Positions 8,318 to 17,994 of a DNA stretch of 64,000 bases are shown here, piece by piece. Position 1 is the first letter of the stretch. The number at the start of each line of letters is the position of its first letter. The notes beneath the pieces were generated by a model, which was not told the DNA's origin, made no database searches, and saw only the letters and a list, made by a program, of their open reading frames with translations. Source of the stretch: Herbaspirillum sp. SJZ107 (GTDB lineage Bacteria; Pseudomonadota; Gammaproteobacteria; Burkholderiales; Burkholderiaceae_D); NCBI RefSeq assembly GCF_006715485.1, contig NZ_VFNH01000002.1, forward strand, positions 992,001 through 1,056,000, in the 5' to 3' direction. Position numbers and translations under genes: made by a program.

Positions 8318-8965
8318 CTAATCCACCAATTGGTTACGGATCGCGTAGTGGGTGAGCTCGGCGCTGGTCTTGAGTTTCATTTTTGCCAGCAGGCGCGCCC
8401 GGTATTCGCTGACGGTCTTGACCGACAGCGACAGTTCCTGGGCGATCTCGCTCACCGTCTTGCCCGAAGCGATCATGGTCAGGGTCTGGTATTCGCGGTC
8501 GGACAGGGTGTCGTGCACCGGCTTCTCGTGGTCTTCGCCGACCTGGGCCGCCAGCGCCTGGGCCAGCTGGGCGCTGACGTAGCGCTGGCCGGCGGCCACC
8601 TGGCGGATCGCATTCACCAGTTCGCGCGGCGCGCTCTGCTTGTTCAGGTAACCGGACGCGCCGGCGCGCAGCGAGCGGATTGCATACTGGTCTTCGCGGT
8701 GCATCGACAGCATCAGCACCGCCAGCTCCGGCTTCTCGCTCTTGATCTGCTTGAGCACGTCGATGCCGTTGCGGTCGGGCAGGGAGATGTCGAGCAGCAG
8801 CACGTTGCAGCGCGACTTGCGGAACAGCTTGATGGCGTCGAGGCCGGTCTCGGCTTCGCCGGCGACCACGATGTCGCGCTGCTCGGCAAGGATCTGCTTC
8901 AGGCCCTCGCGCACGATGGCGTGATCGTCTGCAATAAAAACGCGGATGCTGGCTTTTTCACTCAT
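8318..8965 (-). CDS. NarL/LuxR-family response regulator
   Basis: DNA-binding partner of the kinase encoded just upstream. The N-terminal receiver has the acidic pair ADDH near the start and the phospho-acceptor Asp in CNVLLLDISLPDRNG. The C-terminal LuxR helix-turn-helix reads LSDREYQTLTMIASGKTVSE and LSLSVKTVSEYRARLLAKM. At 215 residues it has full family length. Its ATG overlaps the kinase stop by four bases (ATGA), so the two are translationally coupled. Confidence 0.95.
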   Translation of the reverse strand: MSEKASIRVFIADDHAIVREGLKQILAEQRDIVVAGEAETGLDAIKLFRKSRCNVLLLDISLPDRNGIDVLKQIKSEKPELAVLMLSMHREDQYAIRSLRAGASGYLNKQSAPRELVNAIRQVAAGQRYVSAQLAQALAAQVGEDHEKPVHDTLSDREYQTLTMIASGKTVSEIAQELSLSVKTVSEYRARLLAKMKLKTSAELTHYAIRNQLVD

Positions 8966-10122
8966 GCTTCGGTGGATTCCGTATTCCTGGCGGCTGCCGG
9001 CGCAGCCAGCCTGATCTTGACAGTCACCATGGTGCCGCCTCCGGGCGCCGCCGACAAGGTCATGGTGCCGCCGAGGGCGGTGGCGCGCTCGCTCATGCCG
9101 CGCAGGCCGAAGGACTGCGGCTTCAGGCGGTCGGCCGGGGTGATGCCGCGGCCATTATCGCAGATGCTCAGGATCAGATGCTGGCGCTGGCGGCGCAGGC
9201 TGACCTTGACGCGGGTCGCGCCGGCGTGCTTGGCGATATTCGTCAGCGCTTCCTGGAAGATGCGGAACAGTGCGCTGGCATGGTCCTGTTCCAGCGCGAT
9301 GTCGGCATCGAAGCTGCGGAAGATGCAGGCGATGCCGGATTGCTTCTCGAATTCGCGCGCCTGCCACTCGAGCGCCGCCACGATGCCCAGGTCCAGGGTG
9401 CTGGGGCGCAGGTCGAGCGAGATCCGGTGCACGGCCTCGATGGTGCGGTCGACCAGGTGGTCGAGATAGGCCACCCTTTCCTGCAGCGACGCGTCGTCGG
9501 GCAGGCGCGGCACCAGCATCGCCAGCGCCATCTTGATTGCGGTCAGGTTGCCGCCCAGGTCATCGTGGATCTCGCGCGCGATGCGGGTGCGTTCCTGCTC
9601 CTTCACCTGCTCGATGTGGGCGGTCAGCTCGGCCAGGCGGGCGCGCGAACGGCGCGCTTCTTCCTGTTCCAGCTTGCTGGCCGTGACGTTGGTCATGATG
9701 CCGTCCCACTGCACGCCGCCATCCGCCAGCGGCGCCGGCGTGGCGCGCAGGCTGATCCATTTGACGTCGCGCCAGGCCTCGATCCAGAGGCGGCCCTCCC
9801 AGTTCCAGCCCTCGAGCGCGCTTTTCGAGGCGTGCATGGTCTCCTCGTAGCGCTTGCGGTCTTCCGCCAGGATCAGTTGCGGGAAGCGCGCCGGGTCCTG
9901 CTGCAGTTCGGCCACGGACAGGCCGAGCAGGGCGGCGCAGCCCTCGCTCAGGTAAGGAAAGGCGGTGCTGCCGTCGGCATGCAGCACGAACTGGTAGACC
10001 AGGCCCGGCGTATGGTTGACCACGGCATTGAAACACGCCTGGTAGTCGATCAGCGCGGCCTGGTCGGCCTGCATTGCAGCGGTAGGGACGGGGGACGGAA
10101 GCGGCGTATCGGGATGGCTCAT
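8962..10122 (-). CDS. PAS-domain histidine kinase of the NarX/UhpB (HisKA_3) class
   Basis: Soluble sensor kinase of 386 residues with no membrane helix. A PAS domain spans about residues 25-150 (VNHTPGLVYQFVLHADGSTA). The dimerisation/phosphoacceptor helix is RIAREIHDDLGGNLTAIKMA with the phosphorylated His near residue 186, and the HATPase_c domain has the N box EALTNIAKHAGA and G boxes SICDNGRGI and FGLRGMSERA. The ATG at 10122 is preferred because longer in-frame extensions run into the next gene. It feeds the overlapping NarL-type regulator. The signal is unknown, presumably cytoplasmic. Confidence 0.93.
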   Translation of the reverse strand: MSHPDTPLPSPVPTAAMQADQAALIDYQACFNAVVNHTPGLVYQFVLHADGSTAFPYLSEGCAALLGLSVAELQQDPARFPQLILAEDRKRYEETMHASKSALEGWNWEGRLWIEAWRDVKWISLRATPAPLADGGVQWDGIMTNVTASKLEQEEARRSRARLAELTAHIEQVKEQERTRIAREIHDDLGGNLTAIKMALAMLVPRLPDDASLQERVAYLDHLVDRTIEAVHRISLDLRPSTLDLGIVAALEWQAREFEKQSGIACIFRSFDADIALEQDHASALFRIFQEALTNIAKHAGATRVKVSLRRQRQHLILSICDNGRGITPADRLKPQSFGLRGMSERATALGGTMTLSAAPGGGTMVTVKIRLAAPAAARNTESTEA

Positions 10123-10160
10123 GGCTGTGCTCTTGTTATCGGGTTGCTCGACCGGCGCTG

Positions 10161-10781
10161 TCAGTCGGTGTCGGCGCGGCGCCGCGCGCGCCATTGGACC
10201 ACGAAACGGCGCAGCACGCGCGACGCCGGGCTGGCGTTGCGGCCGCCGAAATGGATCGCGCTGCGCACGCGGCGCCGGCGCCGGCGGCGCCAGCCGATCC
10301 GGATGCCGCGCAGCAGGCGCGTGGCCTTGGCGAAGGCGGCGCTGGCGCGCAGGTAGGCACGCAGCTGGTCGATGGTGCGTATCTTCCAGCCCATGAACCA
10401 GCCGTGGCAGCGCGCAAACCAGCCCACCGCCAGCAGGGTCGGCAGGGTCAGCGCATACAGCCGCGCGACCACCGCCGCGCCGCCCAGCTTGGCGACGACG
10501 ATGGTGGTGATGCCGGACGCCGCATGGCCCTTGGCGATCGCGACCAGGGCCAGCATCTTGACCGGGAGCAGCAGCAGGCCGGGCAGCAGGAAGGCGCACA
10601 GGGCCGCATACGGCGGCAGGGTGCGCACGCGCACTTCCACCCAGGCCAGTCCGGGCGTACGCCCGAGCCAGGCCCCCAGGCGCAGGCCGAGCTTCCAGCA
10701 CCATTCTTCCAGCAGCAGCAGCAGGGCGGCGGCATGCACCAGCGGCGCAAACAGCCGGGTTCGGGGGGCGACTCGTGTCAT
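10161..10781 (-). CDS. Conserved membrane protein of unknown function
   Basis: A 206-residue protein with a hydrophobic segment near residues 10-35, two more around 55-85 (FLLPGLLLLPVKMLALVAI) and another around 90-125, then a very basic C-terminus (IRIGWRRRRRRRVRSA). The shape is an inner-membrane protein with a cationic cytoplasmic tail. I do not recognise a named family. It lies 38 bp upstream of the histidine kinase on the same strand and may be cotranscribed with it. Confidence 0.75.
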   Translation of the reverse strand: MTRVAPRTRLFAPLVHAAALLLLLEEWCWKLGLRLGAWLGRTPGLAWVEVRVRTLPPYAALCAFLLPGLLLLPVKMLALVAIAKGHAASGITTIVVAKLGGAAVVARLYALTLPTLLAVGWFARCHGWFMGWKIRTIDQLRAYLRASAAFAKATRLLRGIRIGWRRRRRRRVRSAIHFGGRNASPASRVLRRFVVQWRARRRADTD

Positions 10782-10873
10782 GCCCCGAATAATACGGGAA
10801 AAGGTGAGGTCGGCTCGCTACGGTTTTGCCAATTCGGCGGCGTCGTGTTAGCGAGAAGACTACAATAAGGATT

Positions 10874-11440
<567 letters not shown>

Positions 11441-11542
11441 TCCGGGAAGGCTGTGGCCGCGCCTTGCAGATAGTTGCAGCCGGCCGGCCACGGGCGCTCG
11501 GCGGCTGGTAAGATGGGCGGTTTCCTTCTTTACCCGGATCAA

Positions 11543-12172
11543 ATGAACCGCTCTAACGAGCTTACGCAGCCTGCCGACCCGTTGGCGGCACTGCGCACGG
11601 CCACCGACAGCCGCCACCAGCAGCTCGACAGCGGCCTGCCGATCGGCGCGCCCGACGCTTCCCTCGACGATTACGCGCGCCACCTGCGCATGCTGCAAGC
11701 CTGGCTGGCGCCGCTGCAGCCCTGGCTGAGCGGTTTTGAAGACGGCCCTTACTTCGACCAGCGCGCCCGGCTGGCGCTGATCGACGCCGACCTGGCCGAG
11801 CCCGGCATGCCGGCCGCAGCGCCGGATGCCTTGGCCACGGCGCCGCAGCCGGCCTGGCCGCGCGACGCCAGCGCCGCCTGGCGCTGGGGCGTATGCTACG
11901 TGATCGAAGGCTCGCAACTGGGCGGCGCCGTGCTGTACAAGCGCCTGGCCGAGCGCCTGGCCCCGCATCCGCTGCGCTACCTGAAAGGCGAAGACGCCGG
12001 CCCCGGTCCGCGCTGGCGCAGTTTCATGCAAGGTGTGCGCGAGCAGGTGCGCACGCCGGACGCCATCCGCGACGCCTGTGCCGGCGCCTGCGCCGCCTTC
12101 GACGCCATCCTGGCGCTGGCGCCGCACGCGGCTGCACCGGCGTGCTCGGCGTCTGCCGAAAAACGTGCATAA
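11543..12172 (+). CDS. Biliverdin-producing heme oxygenase (BphO type)
   Basis: Splits heme to biliverdin, CO and iron. The proximal heme ligand is the His in ATDSRHQQLDS (residue 25), and the distal helix has the family motif YVIEGSQLGGAVLYKRL. Length 209 is typical of bacterial enzymes. It lies 56 bp upstream of a hybrid histidine kinase in the same direction. In many bacteria such a gene accompanies a bacteriophytochrome, but the kinase here has no GAF-PHY photosensory module, so a role in iron recovery or CO/biliverdin signalling is equally possible. Confidence 0.9.
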   Translation: MNRSNELTQPADPLAALRTATDSRHQQLDSGLPIGAPDASLDDYARHLRMLQAWLAPLQPWLSGFEDGPYFDQRARLALIDADLAEPGMPAAAPDALATAPQPAWPRDASAAWRWGVCYVIEGSQLGGAVLYKRLAERLAPHPLRYLKGEDAGPGPRWRSFMQGVREQVRTPDAIRDACAGACAAFDAILALAPHAAAPACSASAEKRA

Positions 12173-12228
12173 TTGATAATAAATACGCGGCTTGCCGCGC
12201 CCCGGGCACCTCGACCGTTTTCCATGCA

Positions 12229-14445
12229 ATGAGACTCCGCGCATACCTCTTGATCATGATCGGCGCGATCATCCTGCCGATTTCCCTGTTTGCGGCCATT
12301 GCCCTGCAAACCCTGCTGAGTTCCGAGCGCGAAGCCGCGCTGCAGGCGCTCGGCCAGAGCGCCGCCGCCACCGCGCTGCTGGTCGACCGCGAACTGAGCA
12401 GTGCCGAGGCGGCGCTGCACGTGCTGGCGCGTTCGCCCCAGCTGGCGCAGGGCGACATGGCCGGCTTCTACGCGCATGCGAAAAGCGCCGACCGCGGCGA
12501 CGGCGGACGCATCATCCTGTTCGACGCCGGCGGCCAGCAGCTGATCAATACAGTGGTGCCGTTCGGTAGCAAGCTGCCGCCGACGCGCGACGAGGTGCGC
12601 GCGCGTATCCGCCAGGTGATGGCGAACCGGAAGACCATGGTGTCGGACCTCGTCACCGGGCCGCTGCAGAAGAACCCGGTGACTGCGATCACCGTGCCGG
12701 TGCCGCTGCTCGGCGGCGAGCGCTACGCGCTGGGTTCGGTATTTTCACCCGATTATTTTTCCAGGGTGGTATCGCACCATCCAGCGCCGTCCAGCTGGAC
12801 ATTGTCGGTGATCGATCACAAGGGCCGCTTCATTGCGCGGCCGAGCGAACCGGCGCGCCTCGGCGAGCCTGCCAACCCGGGCCTGGTCAAGGCGGCAGCG
12901 GGCGCGGACCAGGGCCTGATCCGCTACCCCACGCATGACGGCGTGGACGCCTACCACGCCTTCGTCCATTCGCCGATGTCGGGCTGGACCATCGCGGTGG
13001 CCGTGCCGGCCAGCGAGATCGAGGGCGCGGCCCGCCATGCGGTGATGCTGGCCGCCGGCGGCATGCTGGTGGCCCTGCTGTGCGCCGCGCTGGCGGCAGT
13101 GTTCTTCGGGCGCCGGCTGGCCGCTGCCATCGGCGGCGCGGCCCAGGCCGCGACCCGGCTCAGCGAGGGCGGTGGCCTGGCGTCGGCCAGCGCCGCGGCC
13201 GCCGCCAGCAGCGGTATCGCCGAGTTCGACGCACTGCAGCGCTCGATCGGCGAAGCCGGCATCAAGCTGGCCCGCTCCGAGACCGAACGCGCTTCCCTGT
13301 TGCAGCGCGAGCAGCAGGCGCGCAAGCTGGCCGAGGCCCAGGTGCGTATCCGCGACGATTTCCTGGCCATGCTGAGCCACGAACTGCGCAACCCGCTCAG
13401 CGGCATCCTGGGCGCCGCCCAGCTGCTGCGCATCGAGAACGCCAACCCGGGCCAGAAGCGCCACGCCCAGGACATCCTGCTGCGCCAGGGCAAGCACCTG
13501 ACCCGCATCGTCGACGACCTGCTCGACCTGGCGCGGCTGGCACGCGGCAAGGTGCGGCTCGACATGCGGCCGGTCGAGCTGGCGTCGGTGGTCGAGGCGG
13601 TGGTGGATGCGCTGCGCATGGCGGGACGCGTCGAGCAGCAGCTGGAGTGCCGCCTGGAACCGGCCTGGGTCCTGGGCGACCGCACCCGCATCGAGCAGGT
13701 GGTCGGCAACCTGGTCACGAATGCACTGAAATATACGCCGGCCCAGGGCCATATCGAGATCGCGCTGAAGTCCGGCGAGGACGAGGCGTGCCTGACCGTG
13801 CACGATTCCGGCGTCGGCATTGCGCCGGAACTGATGCCGACCCTGTTCGAGACCTTCGTGCAGGGCGCGGTGTCGCTCGACCGCGCCCAGGGCGGGCTCG
13901 GCATCGGCCTGTCGCTGGTACGCAGCCTGGTGACCCTGCATGGCGGTACCGTCACGGCCGCCAGCGAGGGCAGCGGCAAGGGCAGCACCTTCACGCTGTG
14001 CCTGCCGCTGCTGAAGGAAGGCGCGGACACCGCGGCGGTGGTGGAATCGGCGCCGCCGGCGGCCGCCAGCGAATCGGCGGTCTCCACGGTGCTGCTGATC
14101 GAGGATAACAACGATGCGCGCCACATGCTGTCGGCCCAGCTGTCGGCGGCCGGCTACCAGGTGTTCGAGGCCGACAACGGCGTCGACGGCATCGCGCTGG
14201 CGCGGCGCGAACGGCCTGACCTGGCCATCGTCGACATTGGCCTGCCGGGGATGAACGGCTACCAGATCGCGGCCCGCCTGCGGCGCGACCCGGATACGAA
14301 GATGCTGCGGCTGGTGGCGCTGACCGGCTACGGCCAGGAAGCCGACCGCCAGCTGGCGCTGAATGCCGGCTTCGACGCGCACTTCGCCAAGCCGCTGCAG
14401 TTCGAGTCGCTGGCCGATATCCTGGCCGGCGTGTCGAACGATTGA
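12229..14445 (+). CDS. Hybrid sensor histidine kinase / response regulator with periplasmic sensor domain
   Basis: Inner-membrane sensor of 738 residues. A first membrane helix (YLLIMIGAIILPISLFAAIA) and a second near residues 275-300 (MLAAGGMLVALLCAALAAV) enclose a periplasmic dCache-like domain. A linker coiled coil leads to HisKA (FLAMLSHELRNPLSGILG, His 384), HATPase_c (VGNLVTNALKYTP, DSGVGIAP, GGLGIGLSLV) and a C-terminal receiver with Asp 669 in LAIVDIGLPGMNGYQ. No DNA-binding output is attached. The ATG at 12229 is chosen because earlier in-frame codons overlap the heme oxygenase gene. Confidence 0.92.
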   Translation: MRLRAYLLIMIGAIILPISLFAAIALQTLLSSEREAALQALGQSAAATALLVDRELSSAEAALHVLARSPQLAQGDMAGFYAHAKSADRGDGGRIILFDAGGQQLINTVVPFGSKLPPTRDEVRARIRQVMANRKTMVSDLVTGPLQKNPVTAITVPVPLLGGERYALGSVFSPDYFSRVVSHHPAPSSWTLSVIDHKGRFIARPSEPARLGEPANPGLVKAAAGADQGLIRYPTHDGVDAYHAFVHSPMSGWTIAVAVPASEIEGAARHAVMLAAGGMLVALLCAALAAVFFGRRLAAAIGGAAQAATRLSEGGGLASASAAAAASSGIAEFDALQRSIGEAGIKLARSETERASLLQREQQARKLAEAQVRIRDDFLAMLSHELRNPLSGILGAAQLLRIENANPGQKRHAQDILLRQGKHLTRIVDDLLDLARLARGKVRLDMRPVELASVVEAVVDALRMAGRVEQQLECRLEPAWVLGDRTRIEQVVGNLVTNALKYTPAQGHIEIALKSGEDEACLTVHDSGVGIAPELMPTLFETFVQGAVSLDRAQGGLGIGLSLVRSLVTLHGGTVTAASEGSGKGSTFTLCLPLLKEGADTAAVVESAPPAAASESAVSTVLLIEDNNDARHMLSAQLSAAGYQVFEADNGVDGIALARRERPDLAIVDIGLPGMNGYQIAARLRRDPDTKMLRLVALTGYGQEADRQLALNAGFDAHFAKPLQFESLADILAGVSND

Positions 14446-16689
14446 TTACGATCGTTCGCGCTCGACCCGGTTGACGCCCGCCACCCGGCGCAGGTTGCGG
14501 ATCAGGTGCGCCAGGTGCACCCGGTCCTTGACCTGGATCGTGAAGCGCAGCTGGGTCATCATGTGTTCGTCGTCCTCGTCCATGCCGACATAGGTGATGT
14601 TGGCGTCGGACTCGCCGATCTCGGCGGCGACCCGGGCAAGGATGCCCTTTTCGTTGTTGATCAGCAGGCGGATGCGGCAATCGAAGCGGCGATTCAGCTC
14701 GCCGCCCCACTGCACCGCGATCCAGCGGTCCGGTTCCTTCAGGCGCAGGCGCTTGGCCTGCGAGCAGTCGGCGGTGTGCACCACCAGGCCCTGGTCGCGG
14801 CGCAGCTGGCCGATGATCTGGTCGCCCGGGATCGGCAGGCAACAGGGCGCCAGCTGTACCGACACCCCTTCGCTGCCGTAGATCGTGACCGGATCGAGTT
14901 CGCCGCCGTGGCTCGGCTGCGCCGGCACGCTGTCGACGTCGCCGCCCTGCAGACCGACGATGTGGCGCGCCACCAATGCCGGCATGCGCTTGCCGATGCC
15001 GATGTCGGCGTACAGCTCGTCCATCGACTTGGCCGAGGATTCGGCCAGCAGGCGCTCGATCGTGCCCGCCGGGATCTCGCCGGAAACGCCCAGCTGGGCC
15101 AGCGCCGCCGCCAGCAGTTCACGGCCCAGTTCCACCGATTCGTTCAGGTTGATGGTGCGCAGGTAGTGGCGGATCGCCGAACGCGCCTTGCCGGTGCGGA
15201 CGAAACTCAGCCAGGTCGGGCTCGGGCGCGAGTTCGGATCGGTCTCGATCTCGACGATGTCGCCGTTGTGCAGCTCAGTGCGCAGCAGCGCCGGTTCGTT
15301 GTTGATCTTGACCGAGACCGTGTGGTCGCCGATGCCGGTGTGGATGCTGTAAGCGAAGTCGAGCGGCGTGGCGCCGCGCGGCAGCGCGATGATCTTCGAC
15401 TTCGGCGTGAACACGTAGACGGAGTCGGGGAACAGGTCGACCTTGACGTGCTCGAGGAACTCGGCCGAGTCGCCGGTCTGCTGCTGGATGTCGAGCAGCG
15501 ACTGCAGCCAGGCGTGGGTGCGCTGCTGCAGGTCCGACATGTTCTGGTCACCGGTCTTGTACAGCCAGTGCGCCGCCACGCCGCTTTCCGCGGTGCGGTG
15601 CATTTCCTGGGTGCGGATCTGGAATTCGACCGGGGTGCCGTAGGGGCCGATCAGGCTGGTGTGCAGCGACTGGTAGCCGTTGATCTTGCGGATCGCGATG
15701 TAATCCTTGAACTTGCCGGGCATCGGCTTGTACAGCCCGTGCAGGGTGCCGAGCGCCACATAACAGTTGGGAATGGAATCGACGACGACGCGGAAGCCGT
15801 ACACGTCCAGCACCTGCGAGAACGACAGGTGCTTGTTGCGCATCTTCTTGTAGATGCCGAACAGGGTCTTTTCGCGGCCGTAGACTTCGGCCTGGATGCC
15901 GGCCGCGGCCAGCGTGTTCTTGACCGCGTCGAGAATTTTCTTGACCACCTCGCGCCGGTTGCCGCGCGCAGCCTTGATCGCCTTCGACAGCGTTTTATAG
16001 CGCAGCGGGTACAGGTGCGAGAACGACAGGTCCTGCAGTTCGCGGTAGATGTCGTTCAGGCCGAGCCGGTGCGCGATCGGCACGTAGACTTCCATGGTCT
16101 CGCCGGCGATGCGGCGCTTTTTCGCCGGCACCATCACGCCCAGCGTGCGCATGTTGTGCAGGCGGTCGGCCAGCTTGATCAGGATGACGCGCACGTCGGA
16201 CGCCATCGCCAGCAGCATCTTGCGGAAGTTCTCCGCTTGCGCTTCGACCACGCTCTGGAATTCGATCTTTTCCAGCTTCGACAGGCCGTCGACCAGGTTC
16301 GCGACCTGCGGCCCGAAGCGCTCGAGCAGCTCTTCCTTCTTGACGTCCTGGTCTTCGATGACGTCGTGGAGGAGGGCGGCCATGATGGCCTGGGCGTCGA
16401 GTTTCCAGTCGGCACAGATCTCGGCCACCGCGATCGGGTGCGAGATGTACGGTTCGCCGGACTTGCGGACCTGGCCGAGGTGCATCTCGTCCGAGAAGCG
16501 GTAGGCTTCCTTGACGCGCTTGAGTTCGGCGGGTGTGAGGTATTCGGCCAGCTTGTTGGCCAGGTGCGTGATCGACGCGACGCCCGGCGCGGGGGCCGGT
16601 TCGGCTTCCTGCGGCTTGCCGGCGCGGCTGGGCCGGCCCGGCTTGGTGGTGGTGCCTGAGTGGACGGAATCCGGGGGAGACAAGTTCAT
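14446..16689 (-). CDS. spoT: Bifunctional (p)ppGpp synthetase/hydrolase SpoT
   Basis: Controls the stringent response alarmone. Domains in order: HD hydrolase with LLHDVIEDQDV and LADRLHNMRTLGVM (intact, so hydrolysis is expected), synthetase with DYIAIRKINGYQSLHTSLIG, TGS (VYVFTPKSKIIALPRGAT), a helical region, and a C-terminal ACT domain (LLINNEKGILARVAAEIG). 747 residues is normal. It follows gmk and rpoZ in the order found across proteobacteria, separated from rpoZ by 257 bp holding a palindromic repeat. It ends tail to tail with the hybrid kinase with no spacer. Confidence 0.96.
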   Translation of the reverse strand: MNLSPPDSVHSGTTTKPGRPSRAGKPQEAEPAPAPGVASITHLANKLAEYLTPAELKRVKEAYRFSDEMHLGQVRKSGEPYISHPIAVAEICADWKLDAQAIMAALLHDVIEDQDVKKEELLERFGPQVANLVDGLSKLEKIEFQSVVEAQAENFRKMLLAMASDVRVILIKLADRLHNMRTLGVMVPAKKRRIAGETMEVYVPIAHRLGLNDIYRELQDLSFSHLYPLRYKTLSKAIKAARGNRREVVKKILDAVKNTLAAAGIQAEVYGREKTLFGIYKKMRNKHLSFSQVLDVYGFRVVVDSIPNCYVALGTLHGLYKPMPGKFKDYIAIRKINGYQSLHTSLIGPYGTPVEFQIRTQEMHRTAESGVAAHWLYKTGDQNMSDLQQRTHAWLQSLLDIQQQTGDSAEFLEHVKVDLFPDSVYVFTPKSKIIALPRGATPLDFAYSIHTGIGDHTVSVKINNEPALLRTELHNGDIVEIETDPNSRPSPTWLSFVRTGKARSAIRHYLRTINLNESVELGRELLAAALAQLGVSGEIPAGTIERLLAESSAKSMDELYADIGIGKRMPALVARHIVGLQGGDVDSVPAQPSHGGELDPVTIYGSEGVSVQLAPCCLPIPGDQIIGQLRRDQGLVVHTADCSQAKRLRLKEPDRWIAVQWGGELNRRFDCRIRLLINNEKGILARVAAEIGESDANITYVGMDEDDEHMMTQLRFTIQVKDRVHLAHLIRNLRRVAGVNRVERERS

Positions 16690-16789
16690 ACTCTTTAAAA
16701 TCAGCCGCTGTATGGGGACAGAATAACAGATTCAGGGGCTGGCGAAGGTGCAGGACTCAGCCGTGCAACGGAACGCTGAAACACCTTGT

Positions 16790-16811
16790 CTTTTTTGCCA
16801 TTGGCAAAAAA
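16790..16811. other. AT-rich symmetric hairpin upstream of spoT
   Basis: TTTTTTGCCA is followed after one base by TGGCAAAAAA. The symmetry and flanking T/A runs look like a weak bidirectional terminator between rpoZ and spoT, but the stem is AT-rich and its strength is uncertain. Confidence 0.4.
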
Positions 16812-16814
16812 AAC

Positions 16815-16890
16815 TCCCTGCGAAGGCAGGGACCCAAGTTAGACGCATCGCGACGACGCTTGCAAACTTGGGTCCCTGCCTGCGCAGGGA
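16815..16890. repeat. Dispersed palindromic repeat, family 1, copy 1
   Basis: Two 26-bp arms with a single mismatch (left arm starts TCCCTGCGAAGGCAGGGACC, right arm starts AACTTGGGTCCCTGCCTGCG) flank a 24-base loop. The same arms occur at 40825-40901 with the same inner core. Each arm also contains a small internal palindrome, CCCTGCGnAGGCAGGG. This is a REP-like element located between rpoZ and spoT. Confidence 0.9.
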
Positions 16891-16946
16891 CGACGTTGAA
16901 TCGGTTGGAATAGTGCCCCGATAAAACGGGCACCAACCCCGAATAA

Positions 16947-17150
16947 TTACATCGGAACCTTTTTCAGCATTTCCAGGCCAACCTTGCCCGCAGCGATTTC
17001 ACGCAGCGCGACGACAGTCGGCTTGTCCTTGGCTTCGACTTTCGGGGTGTGGCCCTGCAGCAACTGACGTGCGCGATAGGTTGCGGCCAGGGTCAGCTGG
17101 AAACGGTTCGGGACGTTTTTCAGGCAATCTTCGATGGTGATGCGGGCCAT
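16947..17150 (-). CDS. rpoZ: RNA polymerase omega subunit
   Basis: Small subunit of 67 residues that stabilises the beta-prime subunit and is part of a ppGpp binding site on polymerase. The product begins [20 protein letters not shown] and contains [10 protein letters not shown], both family signatures. It sits 59 bp after gmk and ahead of spoT, the conserved gmk-rpoZ-spoT order. Confidence 0.96.
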   Translation of the reverse strand: MARITIEDCLKNVPNRFQLTLAATYRARQLLQGHTPKVEAKDKPTVVALREIAAGKVGLEMLKKVPM

Positions 17151-17209
17151 GGTGTACTCCTAGAGACTGGACGAATTAGACGAAAAAGTGTGATGCGCCG
17201 CTTGAACGG

Positions 17210-17857
17210 TCAGGCTTGCGATTGTTGCGCGTGGATTCCCAACTGGGCAAAGAGCGAGGCGTTGCGCGCCGCTTGTTGGGCGAAGCGGGCTCGTGTCGCT
17301 TTGACAATCGCCCCAAGCTCGGACAGGGCGACGTTGAACTCTTCGTTGATGATAACATATTCGAACTCTGGAGCGTGAGCAATCTCTCCGCCGGCCGCCA
17401 GCAGGCGGCGCGTGATGATGTGCGGCTCGTCGGTGCCGCGCTTGTTCAGGCGCTCTTCCAGCGCCGCGATCGACGGCGGCAGGATGAAGATGCCGGCCGC
17501 ATGCGGAAACAGCTTCTTCACCTGGCGCGCACCCTGCCAGTCGATTTCCAGCAGGATATCGGTGCCGTTCTTCATTTCTTGTTCCACGGTCAGGCGGCTG
17601 GTGCCGTAGTAATTGCCGTGCACTTCCGCCCATTCCAGGAATTCGCCGCGGTCGGCGCGGGCGACGAAATCCTCGGCGCTGGTGAACTGGTAATGGACGC
17701 CATCCTGTTCGCCCGGGCGCGGCGGGCGCGTGGTGGTCGAGATCGACAGCTTGATGCCCGGTTCCTGTGCCAGCAGCGCATTGACCAGGGTCGATTTGCC
17801 GGCGCCGGAAGGGGCGGCGACAATGAACAGGCTGCCGGAAAAAGCGTTGGTGAGCAT
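17210..17857 (-). CDS. gmk: Guanylate kinase
   Basis: Phosphorylates GMP to GDP. The P-loop is [15 protein letters not shown], and the GMP-binding part includes [19 protein letters not shown] and [16 protein letters not shown]. The C-terminal lid has [10 protein letters not shown]. 215 residues matches the family. The ATG at 17857 ([20 protein letters not shown]) is chosen over an upstream in-frame start because it gives the normal N-terminus. Confidence 0.96.
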   Translation of the reverse strand: MLTNAFSGSLFIVAAPSGAGKSTLVNALLAQEPGIKLSISTTTRPPRPGEQDGVHYQFTSAEDFVARADRGEFLEWAEVHGNYYGTSRLTVEQEMKNGTDILLEIDWQGARQVKKLFPHAAGIFILPPSIAALEERLNKRGTDEPHIITRRLLAAGGEIAHAPEFEYVIINEEFNVALSELGAIVKATRARFAQQAARNASLFAQLGIHAQQSQA

Positions 17858-17899
17858 GGGTTTTGTTCCTTTGTTACGTTTTTTGATGTTCAAATGTTT

Positions 17900-17960
17900 G
17901 CGTGGGCACGTGGTGTCCACCCTACCACGTCACCGTAGGGTGGGCACTCCGTGCCCACGC
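17900..17960. repeat. Dispersed palindromic repeat, family 2, copy 1
   Basis: A near-palindrome between yicC and gmk: GCGTGGGCAC...CCACCCTAC, a 9-base centre, then GTAGGGTGGGCAC...GTGCCCACGC. The core GTAGGGTGGGC also forms the arms of the element at 55758-55848. Confidence 0.8.
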
Positions 17961-17994
17961 GTGCTGCGCATGCGTACTGCGTGCGCCCGATCCG

